Positions 35,243 through 43,977 of a DNA stretch of 64,000 nt are shown one piece after another (the stretch's first letter is position 1; every line of letters starts with the position of its first letter). The translations under genes were made by a program, and so were the position numbers. The stretch lies in NCBI GenBank assembly GCA_029203165.1, contig CP119308.1, positions 744,001 to 808,000 of the forward strand, given 5' to 3'. This DNA comes from Candidatus Microbacterium colombiense (GTDB lineage Bacteria; Actinomycetota; Actinomycetes; Actinomycetales; Microbacteriaceae). Below the pieces are notes generated by a model. It was given only the letters and a program-made list of their open reading frames with translations, did no database searches and was not told where the DNA came from.

Positions 35243-36549
35243 CGGCCGAGGCCCGCCCGCTCTGGCAGGGGCGTGCCCTCGCGCTGATCGGGATCGTCCT
35301 GGTGGCGTTCTCGCTGCGATCCGCCGTGGCGTCGCTGTCTCCGGTGATCGACCACATCGCGGCGGACTTCCCGCTGTCGCCCGTGGTCGTCGGACTGATC
35401 GGCGCGGCACCGCCCGTGTGCTTCGCGGTGTTCGGCCTGGCCACCCCGCTCTTCGAACGGCGCTTCGGGCTCGAGCGCGTCGCGATCGGGGCGATCGCCC
35501 TGATGACCCTCGGCCTGCTGCTGCGCGGATTCGCGGTCGACTCGACGAGCCTGTTGGCGGCCACCGCCGTGGTGTTCGCGGGCGTCGGCGCAGGCAACGT
35601 GCTGCTGCCGCCGCTGGTCAAGAAGTACTTCCCCGATCGCCTCGGCGTGATGATGACGCTGTACTCGACCATGATGGCCGTGTCGACGTTCATCCCTCCG
35701 CTCGTCGCCGTGCCGCTGGCCGACAGCTTCGGCTGGCGCGTCTCGCTCGGACTCTGGGGAGTGTTCGCGCTGCTCGCGCTGCTGCCCTGGGTCACGCTGC
35801 TGATCCGTGAGCGTGCCGAACCGGCATCCGTTCCCCGTGCCGTCGACGTCGTGATCGACCCGACCGACGGCATCGACGATCTGCGCGATGCGGTCGCGGT
35901 GGCGACGGGACCGATCACGACCGTTCCGGCAAGCCCGCGCGTCTTCGGCAGGCTCTGGCGGTTGCCGCTGGCCTGGGCGCTCGCCCTGGTCTTCGGCACA
36001 TCGTCGACCATGGCCTACGTGGCCTTCGCCTGGCTGCCCACGATGCTCGTCGACATCGGCGGGGTGACGCCCTCGACCGCCGGGTTCCTGCTGTCGCTGT
36101 TCGCACTGCTGGGGCTGCCGTGCGGCATGCTCGTGCCGATCCTCATCGTGCGCTTCCAGGCGACGCGGCCGCTGTTCCTGATCGCCGTCGGCTCGGGACT
36201 CGTCGGGCTCGGCGGGCTGCTGCTGATCCCGACCGTCGCCCTGCCGCTGTGGGTGAGCCTCTACGGGATCACGGCGATCATGTTCCCGCTCAGCCTGGTG
36301 CTGCTCAGCATCCGCGCACGCACGCCCGAGAGCGCTGTCGCGCTGAGCGGTTTCGTGCAGAGCATCGGTTACGGCATCGCTGCGGTGTTCCCGCTGCTGA
36401 TCGGTCTGCTGCACGAGACGACCGGAGGCTGGCAGGTGCCGCTCATCGTCGTCGCTGGTGTGCTCGTCGCGTCGATTCCCGCGGGGCTCGTCGCCGGACG
36501 CCGCCGCACGATCGAAGACGAGTGGGAGCAGCGACACGGCCGCTGGTGA
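35239..36549 (+). CDS. MFS transporter, CynX/NimT-like
   Basis: 436 residues with about 12 membrane helices. The N-terminal LIGIVLVAFSLRSAVASLSPVIDHI and the pattern of short loops resemble the CynX/NimT (cyanate and nitroimidazole) branch of MFS. A cytosolic loop of about 60 residues separates the two six-helix halves. The ATG at 35239 overlaps the purF stop by 4 bases, so it is co-expressed with purine synthesis. The substrate is unknown, but a nucleobase or nucleoside analogue exporter would fit the context (inference). Confidence 0.85.
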   Translation: MTAEARPLWQGRALALIGIVLVAFSLRSAVASLSPVIDHIAADFPLSPVVVGLIGAAPPVCFAVFGLATPLFERRFGLERVAIGAIALMTLGLLLRGFAVDSTSLLAATAVVFAGVGAGNVLLPPLVKKYFPDRLGVMMTLYSTMMAVSTFIPPLVAVPLADSFGWRVSLGLWGVFALLALLPWVTLLIRERAEPASVPRAVDVVIDPTDGIDDLRDAVAVATGPITTVPASPRVFGRLWRLPLAWALALVFGTSSTMAYVAFAWLPTMLVDIGGVTPSTAGFLLSLFALLGLPCGMLVPILIVRFQATRPLFLIAVGSGLVGLGGLLLIPTVALPLWVSLYGITAIMFPLSLVLLSIRARTPESAVALSGFVQSIGYGIAAVFPLLIGLLHETTGGWQVPLIVVAGVLVASIPAGLVAGRRRTIEDEWEQRHGRW

Positions 36550-36594
36550 CCTGGGCTCTGGTGTGCTGCCTGCTGCCTGCCTGCTGAGTGCTCG

Positions 36595-36648
36595 AGTTGA
36601 CACCTGTTGTCGGAATGAGCGCGTGATTCCGGCATGAGGTGCCAACTT
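36595..36648. repeat. Imperfect palindrome between convergent genes
   Basis: AGTTGACACCTGTTGTCGGA (from 36595) pairs with the complement of CCGGCATGAGGTGCCAACT, giving 18 of 22 matches over the arms. It sits between the MFS stop and the MOSC stop and could act as a bidirectional terminator. No second copy was seen in the window. Confidence 0.6.
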
Positions 36649-36682
36649 CGTATGGGGCGAGGGCGAGGCGAGAGCGAGCAGC

Positions 36683-37495
36683 TCAGCCCGCGTGCACTTC
36701 GTCACCGATGCGGATGATGCCGCCGGCATCCTGATCTGACTCCGCCCAGCCCGGGAGCAATAGGCGGCCGAGCGTCGGTTCCTGCTGGTCGAACGCCGCG
36801 GTGAGGGTCTTGAGCACCTTCGCGTCGCGCACGCCGGTGTCGGGGTTGGCGTGCGTCGCGAGGCAGCGCACGATGGGACCGGCTCCGCGGAGTGTCACGT
36901 CACCGATGCGCACCTCGCCCGTCCAGTCGAGTTCCTCCCACGCCTCTACCCCGTCGATGATGACGTTCGAGCGGAAGCGCCGGTCGTCGATGCTGTGACC
37001 GAGGGCATCCGCCAATACGTCGACGCTCGCGCGGCTGTGCACCGAGACGTATCCGCGGGGACGATCCTGAAACCGCGGCGTCTCGCCGTCGCCGACCAGC
37101 ACGAGCGGCAGTCGGCCGGGCCGTGCGAGGCGGCGGGCGTCCGGCGTCGTGAGCACGAAGTCGGTGACGGCCTGCGCCAACTGATCGCGCCCGTGCTCGT
37201 CGAGACCCGCCTCCACGAGCACGGAGCCGTCGTGCTCGATGCGCACACGCCCGGTCGCATCATCGAAGCTCGTGCGCAGCGAGGCGAGGGCGGGGAAGTC
37301 CTGGAGCGCGAGCCCCTTCGCCTTCGGCCAGTAGTCGAGGCCGTCGCGGTCCTCCGGGGTGGCGGCATCCGCGAACCGGAAGGCGAGCACGCGATCTCCG
37401 GCGACCTTCCCGTCCCGCAGCACCGTGAGGGAGTCGACGGACTCCGGGGTGAGTCCCTTGACGGGGTGACGATAGAGAGCGACGACGCGGGGCAT
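36683..37495 (-). CDS. MOSC-domain protein
   Basis: 270 residues. An N-terminal MOSC beta-barrel domain (MPRVVALYRHPVKGLTPESV) is followed by a MOSC domain with the sulfur-acceptor Cys candidate in GPIVRCLATHANPDTG near residue 220. MOSC proteins move activated sulfur or reduce N-hydroxylated bases with molybdenum cofactor (as in YcbX and YiiM). The ATG at 37495 follows GAGAGG. The N-terminal PVKGLTPE motif is typical of the YcbX-like group. Confidence 0.88.
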   Translation of the reverse strand: MPRVVALYRHPVKGLTPESVDSLTVLRDGKVAGDRVLAFRFADAATPEDRDGLDYWPKAKGLALQDFPALASLRTSFDDATGRVRIEHDGSVLVEAGLDEHGRDQLAQAVTDFVLTTPDARRLARPGRLPLVLVGDGETPRFQDRPRGYVSVHSRASVDVLADALGHSIDDRRFRSNVIIDGVEAWEELDWTGEVRIGDVTLRGAGPIVRCLATHANPDTGVRDAKVLKTLTAAFDQQEPTLGRLLLPGWAESDQDAGGIIRIGDEVHAG

Positions 37496-37552
37496 GCACA
37501 CATCCTCTCAGGGGAGCGGCGGAAGCATGCACCGACGCCAGGGCATGACGAA

Positions 37553-37582
37553 ACCCCCGTGGGTCGCACGGGGGTGACGATC
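37553..37582 (-). terminator. Rho-independent terminator after the DUF3073 gene
   Basis: ACCCCCGTG (37553-37561) and CACGGGGGT (37567-37575) form a 9-base stem with a 5-base loop. On the minus strand it is followed by TTCGTC. It lies 18 bases beyond the DUF3073 stop and separates it from the MOSC gene. Confidence 0.85.
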
Positions 37583-37592
37583 GATCAGGCGG

Positions 37593-37778
37593 CTAAGCCT
37601 TCTCTAGTTCGTCCTCATCTTCGTCGGCATAGTCATCTGCCCACTTGTCAACGTAGGCATCTTCGTCGGTCGGATGACCCAACTCGCGCTCGAGCGCAGA
37701 GTAGTTCACCGAAGGACTGAACGCCTTGAGTTCGCGGGCGATCTTGGTGTGTTTCGCCTTCTGACGGCCACGGCCCAT
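37593..37778 (-). CDS. DUF3073 family protein
   Basis: 61 residues. The start MGRGRQKAKHTKIARELKAF and a very acidic tail (DDYADEDEDELEKA) are the signature of DUF3073, a small actinobacterial protein of unknown function. The ATG at 37778 follows GAGGGGG. The longer reading to 37865 lacks the conserved start and is rejected. A basic head with an acidic tail suggests nucleic-acid or ribosome contact, but that is speculative. Confidence 0.93.
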   Translation of the reverse strand: MGRGRQKAKHTKIARELKAFSPSVNYSALERELGHPTDEDAYVDKWADDYADEDEDELEKA

Positions 37779-37927
37779 GCGCGAGACCCCCTCACGAGTT
37801 AAGCTGCGGGCTGCGAGTGCCCGACGCATTTCACGACACCGGTTCGAGGCCGGTAAGAGTAGCATTCAGAATAGCACGCGGGTACGCCCCTCTGACTGAC
37901 GCCAGGCTGGTGAAGGGAACGATCTTC

Positions 37928-38470
37928 ATGACCGACAACACCTCCACACCCTCCGATGAGGCCGCGCAGAACGCCGCCCTGCAGAAAGCGGTGATCGTCG
38001 GCATCCAGCCGAATCACGAACCGCGGGTGATCGCCGAGGCTCTGCGCTTCGCCCGATTGCTCGGCGCTCCGCTCGTGGTCGTGCACGTCGACGTCACACG
38101 GTTCGTCACCTACGAAGACCCCGACGGCTACGTGCACTCGGCGCCCATCGACATCAACTTCGACGCGGGTGCGGCGGAGTTCGAAGCCGTGCAGGCCGCG
38201 GCAGCCGCAGCGCTGGACGATTCCGAGATCACCTGGACCGCGCGACAGCTGGTCGGTGACCCGGCCCTGGCCATCAAGCAGCTCGCGAACAAGCTCGATG
38301 CGCAGTTGATCGTCGTGGGTACGCGCAAGCAGGGGATCGGCGAGTCGATCCGCGAGTTCTTCACCGGGTCGGTGGCCGCGCGCCTCACGCATCGCCAGCA
38401 TCGGTCGGTGCTCGTGGTACCACTCGGGGAGTCCGTGCCGGACTCGCAGAAGGAGATCTGGCCCGAGTAG
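37928..38470 (+). CDS. Universal stress protein (UspA family)
   Basis: 180 residues, one Usp domain. KAVIVGIQPNHEPRVIAEALRFARLLGAPLVVVHVD is the first strand-helix unit, and VVGTRKQGIGESIREFFTGSVAARLTHRQHRSVLVVP carries a G-x2-G-x9-G(S) ATP-binding motif near the C-terminus. An extra 22-residue polar N-terminus precedes the domain. The ATG at 37928 is used; upstream frame sequence is intergenic. It is divergent from DUF3073. Confidence 0.9.
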   Translation: MTDNTSTPSDEAAQNAALQKAVIVGIQPNHEPRVIAEALRFARLLGAPLVVVHVDVTRFVTYEDPDGYVHSAPIDINFDAGAAEFEAVQAAAAAALDDSEITWTARQLVGDPALAIKQLANKLDAQLIVVGTRKQGIGESIREFFTGSVAARLTHRQHRSVLVVPLGESVPDSQKEIWPE

Positions 38471-38525
38471 GTCGCGCTCGGTTGTGGGTTCGGTAGTCGT
38501 TCGTTGCGCCGAAACCCCCGTCCAG

Positions 38526-38589
38526 CGTCGACGCCCCCTCACACAGACGTAACGGCGAGGGGGCGTCGATGATCAGAGGGGGCGTCGAC
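38526..38589. repeat. Palindromic array between convergent genes
   Basis: CGTCGACGCCCCCTC (38526-38540) can pair with GAGGGGGCGTCGA (38557-38569) or with GAGGGGGCGTCGAC (38576-38589). The second right arm is a direct copy of the first 19 bases on. It lies between the universal stress protein and PadR ends and may be a bidirectional terminator. Confidence 0.7.
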
Positions 38590-38606
38590 CGGAGTCGTCC
38601 GGGTGC

Positions 38607-39227
38607 TCAGAGGCGGGAGAGCCCGGCGGTCACGGCGCGTGAGGCGTCGTCGAGCGCATGCTCGAGTTCGGTGACGAGGGATGCCGGCAGCGTGCCGCCC
38701 TTCGCCACGTGCGTGCGCAGGTCGGTGCGCACCTGGGCGCGGAAGGCGTTGATCAGCGCGTCCGCTCGGTGCACCTCTTCGCGGCTCACGACGCGCGCGT
38801 CGTCGGTGGCGGCGCGCGGACGGCTCTTCGCCGCGGTGCGCTCTCCGTGCTCGGCTGCGGCGAGGTCGGCGCGCAGCGACTTCATCGCATCCTGAACGCT
38901 CTGGCGCACCTCGTTCGCGATGAGGCGCACGGAGTCGGCGAGACCCGACTCGATGCCGGCCAGGTCGCCCTCGCGGGATTCCAGCTCGGCGCGGCCGGCG
39001 TCGGTGATCGCGTAGATCGTGGTGCGTCCATCGACGGTCTTCGTCACGAGGCCCTCTTCCTCGAGCTTCGCGAGGCGAGGGTAGATCGTGCCGGCGCTGG
39101 GTGTGTAGGTGCCGCCGGTGCGATCCGTGAGCGCCTGGATGATGCCGTAGCCATGCTGGGGCGCCTCGGCGAGCAGCGACAGCAGGTACAGGCGCAGGTC
39201 GCCGTGCGAGAAGACAGCCGGGGTCAT
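38607..39227 (-). CDS. PadR-family transcriptional regulator
   Basis: 206 residues. The winged helix is LLAEAPQHGYGIIQALTDRTGGTYTPSAGTIYPRLAKLEEEGLV at residues 15-60. The C-terminal part is longer than usual (about 120 residues), helical and Arg/Ala rich. The ATG at 39227 overlaps the DUF4097 stop (4 bases), and a GTG at 39236 is an alternative. It is co-transcribed with the DUF4097 gene and probably represses the operon through the ATATATCG palindromes at 40088 and 40116. Confidence 0.92.
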   Translation of the reverse strand: MTPAVFSHGDLRLYLLSLLAEAPQHGYGIIQALTDRTGGTYTPSAGTIYPRLAKLEEEGLVTKTVDGRTTIYAITDAGRAELESREGDLAGIESGLADSVRLIANEVRQSVQDAMKSLRADLAAAEHGERTAAKSRPRAATDDARVVSREEVHRADALINAFRAQVRTDLRTHVAKGGTLPASLVTELEHALDDASRAVTAGLSRL

Positions 39228-40063
39228 GATTCCCACTCCGCATCGTTCGTGATCGAGGCCGGGGTGCGGCGCAGCACGGTCACCGCGCCGGAGACGGAGT
39301 TCGCGCGCAGGTCGACGAATCGGCCGGCGAGCTCGCCCGTGGATCCGCTGTAGTTGCTGGGTCCGGACGAGCTGCGCTCGACCCCGTCGATCAGCAGGTG
39401 CCCGCTGAGCGAGCGGATGACGTAGTTCGCGGCGAGGGACTCGTCGAGCCGCACGGTGGTGCTGCCCGAGACGGAGTTCACGGTGATGATGTTCACGTCG
39501 CCCGCGGCATCCACCAGCGTGGCGCCCGAGACGATGTCGACCGTGGCCTTGCGTACGGTGCCTGTGACGGCGACGTCGCCCGACACGCTGTTCGCGTTGA
39601 TCGAGCCGGTCAGCCCGCGCACCTGCACGTCGCCCGAGACCGAGTTGACGGTGAGGTCGCCGATCAGGGTGTCGACGATGATGTCGCCCGAGACGGTGTT
39701 GAGACGGGCGTCATTGCGGATGCCGGAGACGAGTGCTCCGGCGCTCACGACGCCGAGTGTGAGAGCGATCGCGCGGGGAACAGCGACGCTCACCTCGGCG
39801 CGGGGGCCACCGGAGCCGAAGTTGCGGAACACTTCGAGGAAGTTGTCCCATCCCAGCTGCGGGTGGTCGATCTCGACCTCGCCGTCGTGGGATTCCACGC
39901 GGAGGTCCTTGGTGGTGACGCCGTGCACCTCGATACGGATGCCGGGTTCGTCGTGCGCGATGATGTCGACCTGACCGCCCACGAGGCCCACCTTGAGTCG
40001 GGTGACGGATTCGATGTCGATGACGCGTTCCTCGCCGGGGGCGATGAGCCACTTCTCGGTCAT
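39224..40063 (-). CDS. DUF4097 beta-strand-repeat (putative adhesin/bactofilin-like) protein
   Basis: 279 residues with no signal peptide or membrane helix. Regular beta repeats of the form NSVSGDVxV (for example TLIGDLTVNSVSGDVQVRG, GSINANSVSGDVAVTG) run through residues 125-270 and should form a right-handed beta-solenoid, as DUF4097 does. The function of the family is unknown, but pairing with a PadR regulator recurs in Gram-positive bacteria and suggests envelope-stress sensing (inference). The ATG at 40063 follows AGGAGA; ORF sequence to 40090 has no site. Confidence 0.88.
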   Translation of the reverse strand: MTEKWLIAPGEERVIDIESVTRLKVGLVGGQVDIIAHDEPGIRIEVHGVTTKDLRVESHDGEVEIDHPQLGWDNFLEVFRNFGSGGPRAEVSVAVPRAIALTLGVVSAGALVSGIRNDARLNTVSGDIIVDTLIGDLTVNSVSGDVQVRGLTGSINANSVSGDVAVTGTVRKATVDIVSGATLVDAAGDVNIITVNSVSGSTTVRLDESLAANYVIRSLSGHLLIDGVERSSSGPSNYSGSTGELAGRFVDLRANSVSGAVTVLRRTPASITNDAEWES

Positions 40064-40087
40064 GTCTGCTTCTCCTGGTTTGACGGT

Positions 40088-40101
40088 CACGATATATCGT
40101 G
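40088..40101. promoter_or_regulatory. PadR operator 1 (DUF4097 operon)
   Basis: CACGATATATCGTG is a perfect 14-base palindrome 25 bases upstream of the DUF4097 start. A second copy lies 28 bases away. Confidence 0.82.
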
Positions 40102-40115
40102 TCTGAGAAGCGTAA

Positions 40116-40129
40116 CACGATATATCTCG
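40116..40129. promoter_or_regulatory. PadR operator 2 (DUF4097 operon)
   Basis: CACGATATATCTCG repeats the first operator with two end changes. It falls in the spacer after TTGACA (40134-40139 read on the minus strand), a likely -35 box for the DUF4097-padR operon. The sequence beyond this -35 box passes straight into the truncated RHS frame. Confidence 0.75.
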
Positions 40130-40208
40130 ATGTTGTCAATGGGGTCGAATCTGGGAAGAGATTTGGGTCGTCGACAACGCTTACTGGACCGCGTCGATCT
40201 CCCCGGGG

Positions 40209-42869
40209 GTGGCATTCTTCACCCCGGACAGCGAGAACAACATCCCCTCGCAGGTGATCACCTCGTACGACGCCGTCGGTCGCACGCTCAAGACCGTGCT
40301 CAACGGCTCGGGGACGATGCGTAGCCAGACCGTCATCGGCTATCCGGGTGCGGAGCGGGTCGACACGACGCCGCCCGACGGCGGTACCGCGACGAGCGTT
40401 TTCACCAACTCGCTCGGGCAGAAGTCGAAGTTGGTCCAATATCTGAATGGTGCGGTTTCGGGCACGGGGCAGCCGTGGAGTTTCGCCTACGACGGCGCTG
40501 GGCGTAACACGTCGATGACTGATCCGGCGGGCAACGAGTGGACCTGGACGTTCGATCTTCTCGGCAACCGGGTGGCGCAGAACGATGCCGATTCCGGTGT
40601 TTCCACCGCGACCTATGACCTCGGCGGCAACATGACGTCGACCACCGATGCACGCGGAAAGACGGTGACGACTACCTACGACGAACTCAACCGCAAGAAG
40701 GCGATCTACGCAGGCGGCACGACAGGAGCCCTGCTCTCGTCATGGACGTATGACAGCGTGTCGAAGGGGCGCGTCACGTCGTCGTCGTCGTATGTCGGAT
40801 CAACGGCAGGAGTCCCTGGGGCGGCATACACGACCACGGTCGGGTCATACGACCTCGCGGGCAACCCCACCGATACGACGGTCTCGATTCCTTCGGGAGC
40901 GCCAGCGTTCGGCGGTACGTCATACAAGGTGACGTCGTACTACAACGCTGATTCATCATTGCAAGCCAAGGCAGTGCCCGCGATCGGAGGCTTGCCGGCT
41001 GAGAACATCCGGTACGCCTATGACGCCTGGGGACGGCTTGGTACCGTGCGCGGAGCGACGATGGTGCTCGGGGGTACGGACTACTCGCCGATCGGGCAGC
41101 TCGCGCAACTCGTTCGCTACAACGGGACCAACAGCGCATACTCCACGTATGGCTACGACCCGGCCACGGGAGCGGTGCTCGCGATCAAGGACAACGCCGT
41201 GTTCGGTGGCTTGGGCCACTATGTGGCCGACCGGTCGTTCACGCGCGACGCAGCAGGAAATGTGACGTCGTCGACTGCGTCAGCCACACATCCGCAGACA
41301 CAGACGCAGAAGACCTGCTACTCGTATGACGGCTTGCGGCAGTTGACGCAAGCCTGGACGCCGAACGCGTCGACGTCGTGTTCGCAGGCGGCATCTGCGG
41401 CGACCATGGGGGGCCCGGCGCCGATGTGGACGGACTACGCGTACGACACGCAGACCGGCAACCGCACGAGTGCGACCTCGCACTCGGCGATGGGAACCGT
41501 TTCGACGCGAGAGTACGAGTATGCGGCGGCGGGCGAGCCGCGGCCACATGCGGTCGAGGAGATCGTGGGGGCAGCAGGTCAGGGGTCTGGATCTTATGGA
41601 TACGACGAGTCGGGCAATCAGATCTCTCGTCCGGGTCAGACGGTGACGTTCAACACGTTGGGCAAGGTGTCGAAGGTGGTGGCCGGCTCTGAGGAGCAGA
41701 ACAATGTCTACGACGTGGACGGCAATCTGCTGTTGCGGGTGTCGTCGTCGGACGGTGCGACGTTGTTCCTTGGCGATACCACTGTGTCGCAGGCAATCGG
41801 GTCGACGGTGGTGGAAGGCTTCCGGTCGTACTCTGGTGCGGAGGGGAAGCCGGTGGCGCAGCGTTCGGCGAAGTCGGGCACTGCGGGTAGCTCGTTGACC
41901 TGGTTGTTCACGAACTTGGAGGGCACGGTGGATGTGCAGTCGGACGCGGTGAGTGGTGTGACGGTGCAGCAGTACCGTGATCCGTTCGGCGCGCCGATCG
42001 CGAACGGCCCACAGGCGTGGGCGGATGGTTCCGGGTATATGAACAAGCAGGTTGCGGAAGCGACGGCGTTGACAAATGTCGGGGCTCGCACGTATGACCC
42101 CGCGATCGGCAAGTTCCTCTCCGTTGATCCGGTGATCGATACGAACCTCCCGCAGCAGAACACGGGGTACGCGTACTCAGGCAACAATCCGACCACGTAC
42201 ACCGACCCGACGGGACTGCGACTCGACCAAGGGTGTGGCTGGGGTGTCAACTGCACCAAGAAGGGAGGAGTGAGTGCCCCGACGTCGAAGCAGGGCCCGA
42301 GCGCGAAGGGGACCATACCGAGCGGAGGCAACGGTCCGACCAACAGGTGGAAGGGCATGATGCCGCACGGGAGATGGGTGAGTGAGCCCAGCCAAGAGTG
42401 GAAGGACAAGACTCAAAATGCACTAATTAATAGCCAACTTGCTTATCTCATCAAGAATTATCCGTCGCAAACACAGCGATGGTATGACGCTTATGCGGAT
42501 CCCAAACTGAGGGTGAAATTGAATGCAGCTCTTGACGATGAAGTGGCAAAGATTCTGAAGAACTCGGGAATAGGATGCTCGGCCACAGCGCCGGGTCTGA
42601 ACGTTTGCAGTAGCAATTGGCCCTTCCGCGGAGGGACAACTTTTGGAGAACACTTTATCTCGGGGCAGGATTCGGAAGTTATCAAGAACTTGCCCAGTCT
42701 GTTGGAGCACGAACAGATGCACTCAGCGCAGTGGGCAGGGTATGGAATGGACTTCCCTGAACTGTATATGCGCTTTGAGGCGGAGTCGGTGAGTATTGGA
42801 CTCGGCGAAGCCTGCGGAAATTTCTTCGAATACTCAGCGGGATTGAAAAACGGGTTCTACAAATGTTGA
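40209..42869 (+). CDS. 5'-truncated RHS-repeat protein with a HEXXH metallopeptidase-like C-terminal tip
   Basis: 886 residues from the first possible start (GTG 40209). RHS-like coding continues upstream in frame to about 40150 without a start, and there is no signal peptide or good ribosome-binding site, so the N-terminal part of the protein is missing. YD repeats fill residues 1-650 (SYDAVGRTLKTVLNG, YDELNRKKAIY, YGYDPATGAVLAI). The RHS core ends with GARTYDPAIGKFLSVDPVID and GYAYSGNNPTTYTDPTGLR near residue 675. The unique tip of about 205 residues contains LLEHEQMHSAQW (His834, Glu835, His838), a HEXXH zinc site, and a downstream Glu-rich helix ending FEAESVS that may supply the third ligand. 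Base composition falls toward the 3' end. The stop overlaps the next lipoprotein gene. Confidence 0.85.
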   Translation: MAFFTPDSENNIPSQVITSYDAVGRTLKTVLNGSGTMRSQTVIGYPGAERVDTTPPDGGTATSVFTNSLGQKSKLVQYLNGAVSGTGQPWSFAYDGAGRNTSMTDPAGNEWTWTFDLLGNRVAQNDADSGVSTATYDLGGNMTSTTDARGKTVTTTYDELNRKKAIYAGGTTGALLSSWTYDSVSKGRVTSSSSYVGSTAGVPGAAYTTTVGSYDLAGNPTDTTVSIPSGAPAFGGTSYKVTSYYNADSSLQAKAVPAIGGLPAENIRYAYDAWGRLGTVRGATMVLGGTDYSPIGQLAQLVRYNGTNSAYSTYGYDPATGAVLAIKDNAVFGGLGHYVADRSFTRDAAGNVTSSTASATHPQTQTQKTCYSYDGLRQLTQAWTPNASTSCSQAASAATMGGPAPMWTDYAYDTQTGNRTSATSHSAMGTVSTREYEYAAAGEPRPHAVEEIVGAAGQGSGSYGYDESGNQISRPGQTVTFNTLGKVSKVVAGSEEQNNVYDVDGNLLLRVSSSDGATLFLGDTTVSQAIGSTVVEGFRSYSGAEGKPVAQRSAKSGTAGSSLTWLFTNLEGTVDVQSDAVSGVTVQQYRDPFGAPIANGPQAWADGSGYMNKQVAEATALTNVGARTYDPAIGKFLSVDPVIDTNLPQQNTGYAYSGNNPTTYTDPTGLRLDQGCGWGVNCTKKGGVSAPTSKQGPSAKGTIPSGGNGPTNRWKGMMPHGRWVSEPSQEWKDKTQNALINSQLAYLIKNYPSQTQRWYDAYADPKLRVKLNAALDDEVAKILKNSGIGCSATAPGLNVCSSNWPFRGGTTFGEHFISGQDSEVIKNLPSLLEHEQMHSAQWAGYGMDFPELYMRFEAESVSIGLGEACGNFFEYSAGLKNGFYKC

Positions 42870-43366
42870 AAGAGCGCACGAAGCGCGCAATCTTTTCTTG
42901 TGTCGCCGGAATCACAGCATTGGGGCTGGCCTCATGCTCTCCGGTCCCGAACCTGCCAGTTGATCAGCCGCTCTCGCTTTCAGTGATTCAGAAGACCGCG
43001 CAGCTTACTTGGTGCTCGAGCGAATCGACCTTGACCAGGGTGGTGGTGGTTGCCGCGGCCGGCGAGAGTGCAGACGACAAGATAGTCATCGTGCGAGAGC
43101 CTGGTATCGAAATGTCATTTGGGGAATACATGACCGTGCTGACCATAGAAGACTTCGATGAAGCGGGGAAGAACGTCACGCCCCGAAATCTGGAACGAAT
43201 ATCGGTCGGAGTTGAGTACACGGATGTCGACGGAAGCGAGGGCGCGTTTTCGGTGAGATTCGATTTCGATGACAGCCACAACTTTCTTCGATGGATTGAT
43301 GGTGACTGGGGCTGGCCGACTGGAGAGTTTTCTACACAACGCTGCGGAATGCCTAGCGCTCGTTGA
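42863..43366 (+). CDS. Lipoprotein, candidate RHS-tip immunity protein (type A)
   Basis: 167 residues. The ATG at 42863 lies inside the last codons of the RHS gene (7-base overlap), the classic toxin-immunity layout. The signal ends in lipobox LASC (Cys25). The mature part has TWC near residue 50, acidic beta-strand sequence, and ends WPTGEFSTQRCGMPSAR. The TWC motif and terminal CGM recur in the protein encoded at 45526-46083, so they are paralogues. Extracytoplasmic location suits protection against a secreted metallopeptidase. No known domain is recognised. Confidence 0.82.
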   Translation: MLKERTKRAIFSCVAGITALGLASCSPVPNLPVDQPLSLSVIQKTAQLTWCSSESTLTRVVVVAAAGESADDKIVIVREPGIEMSFGEYMTVLTIEDFDEAGKNVTPRNLERISVGVEYTDVDGSEGAFSVRFDFDDSHNFLRWIDGDWGWPTGEFSTQRCGMPSAR

Positions 43367-43448
43367 CATTTCGTCACCAGCTCGCCTTGGGGCGTAGTTA
43401 CTATCGATGCAGTGAATACATGCGGCAGTGGCATCTAGAAGGAGAATC

Positions 43449-43898
43449 GTGTCAATCGGAGAAACAATCTCATGGTGCGGTGTGGGTTCGCTTCTGGTCG
43501 TCGTGATCCTCGCCCTTGACCTCATGATCAGCGGAGGGCTCGCATGGGAGAGGGTGTCGCAGACTCACTTTCTCGAGCTGCGGGACGATGTATTCGCGGC
43601 AGCCATCGGCATATTCTTGACGCTGGCCGCTGCCATGCTCGTACACAGATGGAGTCCTGCCATGTCAAAATGGGCAACACGGATTTGGGCCGTCGCGGGG
43701 ACGCTAGGCTCTTTTTCGGCCGTGTTCATTTGGTTCAATAGAGCGCACGAGGCCTATGGTGTGAGTACTGAAGTCGGCAGTCGCCTCACCGCCGTCTTTG
43801 CAATTCTTGGCCCGGTGCTTTCCTTTGGCTCATTCCTGTACCTGATACTGCACGCATTGATCGAGCGGCGCGCTCGGCCGGGACTGCGTGGTAGATAA
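43449..43898 (+). CDS. Four-helix membrane protein in the RHS island
   Basis: 149 residues. Predicted membrane helices: VGSLLVVVILALDLMISGG, VFAAAIGIFLTLAAAMLVH, IWAVAGTLGSFSAVFIWF and TAVFAILGPVLSFGSFLYLILHAL. The GTG at 43449 has AAGGAG just upstream; GTG 43428 would add seven residues without a site. Not recognised. It sits between two predicted immunity-type proteins and has a codon pattern less GC-rich than core genes. It could be an unrelated orphan immunity protein for a membrane-targeting toxin. Confidence 0.78.
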   Translation: MSIGETISWCGVGSLLVVVILALDLMISGGLAWERVSQTHFLELRDDVFAAAIGIFLTLAAAMLVHRWSPAMSKWATRIWAVAGTLGSFSAVFIWFNRAHEAYGVSTEVGSRLTAVFAILGPVLSFGSFLYLILHALIERRARPGLRGR

Positions 43899-43977
43899 AC
43901 GGCGCTATCCTGCGCGATCCTGACTGAGTCTTCCCAGCACACGCCCGGTCCATTTTGCAGGTTGATCAGGAGTACCT

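Noticed and set aside
37830..37875. A tRNA-like GGTTCGAGGCC loop
   Set aside because: No cloverleaf arms or acceptor stem can be drawn on either strand; the loop is part of a small CCGG hairpin upstream of the stress protein.
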